This document shows positions 30,908 to 32,112 of a DNA stretch of 32,112 nt, in pieces. The notes below the pieces were generated by a model that saw nothing but the letters and a program-made list of their open reading frames with translations, did not search any database and was not told the DNA's origin. The position numbers and the translations under genes were made by a program. Position 1 is the first letter of the stretch, and each line of letters starts with the position of its first letter. Origin of the DNA: Actinomortierella ambigua (taxonomy: Eukaryota > Mortierellomycota > Mortierellomycetes > Mortierellales > Mortierellaceae); contig JAAAJB010000414.1 of NCBI GenBank assembly GCA_016098155.1, positions 1 through 32,112 of the forward strand, in the 5' to 3' direction.

Positions 30908-32112
30908 CTAGTTCTCCTCATGAATGCCAAAGGGCTTGACCAGGGCCTCGACCTTGTCATTGTCATAGACCTGGCCCAGGATCTTGCGAGCATCGTCGAC
31001 CTTGCCAAAGTTGTTCCACATCAACAGACCGACAATCTTCTTGTCCTTCAGGTACAGCACCAGACCCTTGTTGTACTTCTCCTTGTCCTCGACCTTGACA
31101 GCCTCTGCGGGCAGCGGCGTAGCTGTCGCGCGCTCACGCTCGGCCTCACCCTTGGGCTTCTCCTCGGCGGCCTCTGTTGTCTCCGAGGCAGCAGCAGCAG
31201 CAGCAGTAGCGGTGGGCTTCTTGGTCCAGATCGAAACCGTCGACAGCTTCGAGTCCAGGATACCAACGGCCTCGTAGCCAATATGAGGACCAAGATCAGA
31301 CCAGAACATGGACTGGTGCTTGTAGGTCTTGTGCAGGTTGTCCGAGGCCATGTTCTGACCCGCGACGCGGCCACCCAAGATGGCGTTGTCGTAGTGCTCG
31401 ACGCGGCGACGGCCCAGGGTCACATCGTGGAACGAGGTCATGTCACCGGCACAGTAGACGTTTCTGCGAGCTTGAAGCTATATGGGGGTGGAAGGAGAGG
31501 GGGAGAGAGGCAGATGAGAAAAGAGGGGCCAAGTACCACATCATGTAATCTTTTTTCTTCGCTCTCTTTTTTCTTCTTGTTCTTGAACTCGTAATTACCT
31601 CGGCGTTCACGACGACACCACCGCGAACTTCATCCAACTCAAGACCCGCCTTCTTGGCGAGCTCAACATTGGGGTTGATGCCGACGGCGACGACAACGTG
31701 ATCGGCAGTGATCTTCTCGCCGCTCTCCAGAGTCAGCTCAACCTTGTTGTCCCCCGTGGCCTTGGTCGAAGCAATGCGCGACTTGGGCTTGACGGTAACA
31801 CCCTCTGTATTCAGCATGGACACATAAAGGAGGGTAAGGGTAAGTTAGTAGGCGGCATACTTTTCTTTTTCCTTTTACAAGGCGTACCAATAAATTACGA
31901 GTGGATGAGTGGCAAAATTACCTTGCTCAACCTGCGAAGTGGTCCACTTGGACAAGTAGCGAGGGAAGACAAGACCCATGCTGCCGTCCTCAGGGAAGAC
32001 CTGGGTGATGGCAGCATTGTGCTCCTTGCCTGAAAGAGATTCAAAAAGGCAGAGCGGATGAAATCTTAAGTCAGTATTTTTTCAGTGCTCAAATCAAACA
32101 TCCTTAACATTG
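30908..32112 (-). CDS. AIFM1: Apoptosis-inducing factor (AIFM1-type) flavoprotein oxidoreductase, C-terminal part
   Basis: AIF is a mitochondrial FAD-dependent NADH oxidoreductase that supports respiratory-complex assembly and, when released, nuclear DNA degradation. Visible exons on the minus strand: 32029-31922, 31804-31599, 31477-30908; the 5' part lies beyond the right edge, with an intron from 32030 on. The frame shows AAITQVFPEDGSMGLVFPRY, LSKWTTSQVEQEGVTVKP, DHVVVAVGINPNVELAKKAG, GGVVVNAELQARRNVYCAGD, LGRRRVEHYDNAILGGRVAG, HQSMFWSDLGPHIGYEAVG and the AIF-specific C-terminal domain (YNKGLVLYLKDKKIVGLLMW), ending FGIHEEN. The order and the HQSMFWSDLGP block match human AIFM1 closely. An Ala/Glu-rich insert (after TKKPTA) lies where animal AIF also has a variable loop. 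Confidence 0.93.

Overview
The window is nuclear DNA from a fungus. The genes are split by many short GT-AG introns, and every product recognised is a eukaryotic housekeeping protein. A protein kinase fused to a long Sel1-repeat array, intron density and balanced base composition suggest an early-diverging fungus such as Mortierellomycota; that placement is inference. I rebuilt gene models by hand from splice sites. Every complete model gives an open frame with total coding length divisible by three.

Layout: (1) 1-2068, minus, the 5' part of a kinase/Sel1-repeat gene that leaves the left edge. (2) 2454-8865, plus, DNA2 helicase/nuclease in 9 exons (1855 aa). (3) 9091-10603, plus, an ACAA2-type 3-ketoacyl-CoA thiolase (393 aa). 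(4) About 10546-19397, an old direct tandem duplication of roughly 4.4 kb. Each unit holds a thiolase 3' end (intact in the first, a scar in the second), a decayed hAT transposase fragment, a secreted cyanovirin-N homology (CVNH) lectin gene and an ATX1-type copper chaperone. (5) 19567-25185, minus, translesion polymerase REV1 in 7 exons (1653 aa). (6) 25599-27051, plus, a STIMATE-family membrane protein (298 aa). (7) 27643-28492, minus, prefoldin subunit 6. (8) 28778-30056, plus, RNA polymerase subunit RPB5. (9) 30590-30690, a decayed piece of an AIF gene, and 30908 to the right edge, minus, the C-terminal part of the AIF gene itself.

The most interesting part is the duplicated block. The two CVNH genes share an identical signal-peptide sequence and recognisably similar introns, yet their mature protein exons are strongly diverged, and the first copy has doubled its lectin domain through a phase-1 exon set. 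This is the pattern expected of a secreted protein under diversifying selection. The neighbouring copper-chaperone copies behave the opposite way: their promoters are identical by eye over about 300 bp while the coding exons carry several changes. Other points worth a look are a candidate PCNA-binding motif completed by a splice junction in DNA2, three ubiquitin-binding motifs and two micro-exons in REV1, and a shared promoter between PFDN6 and RPB5, whose products meet in the same co-chaperone assembly in animals.
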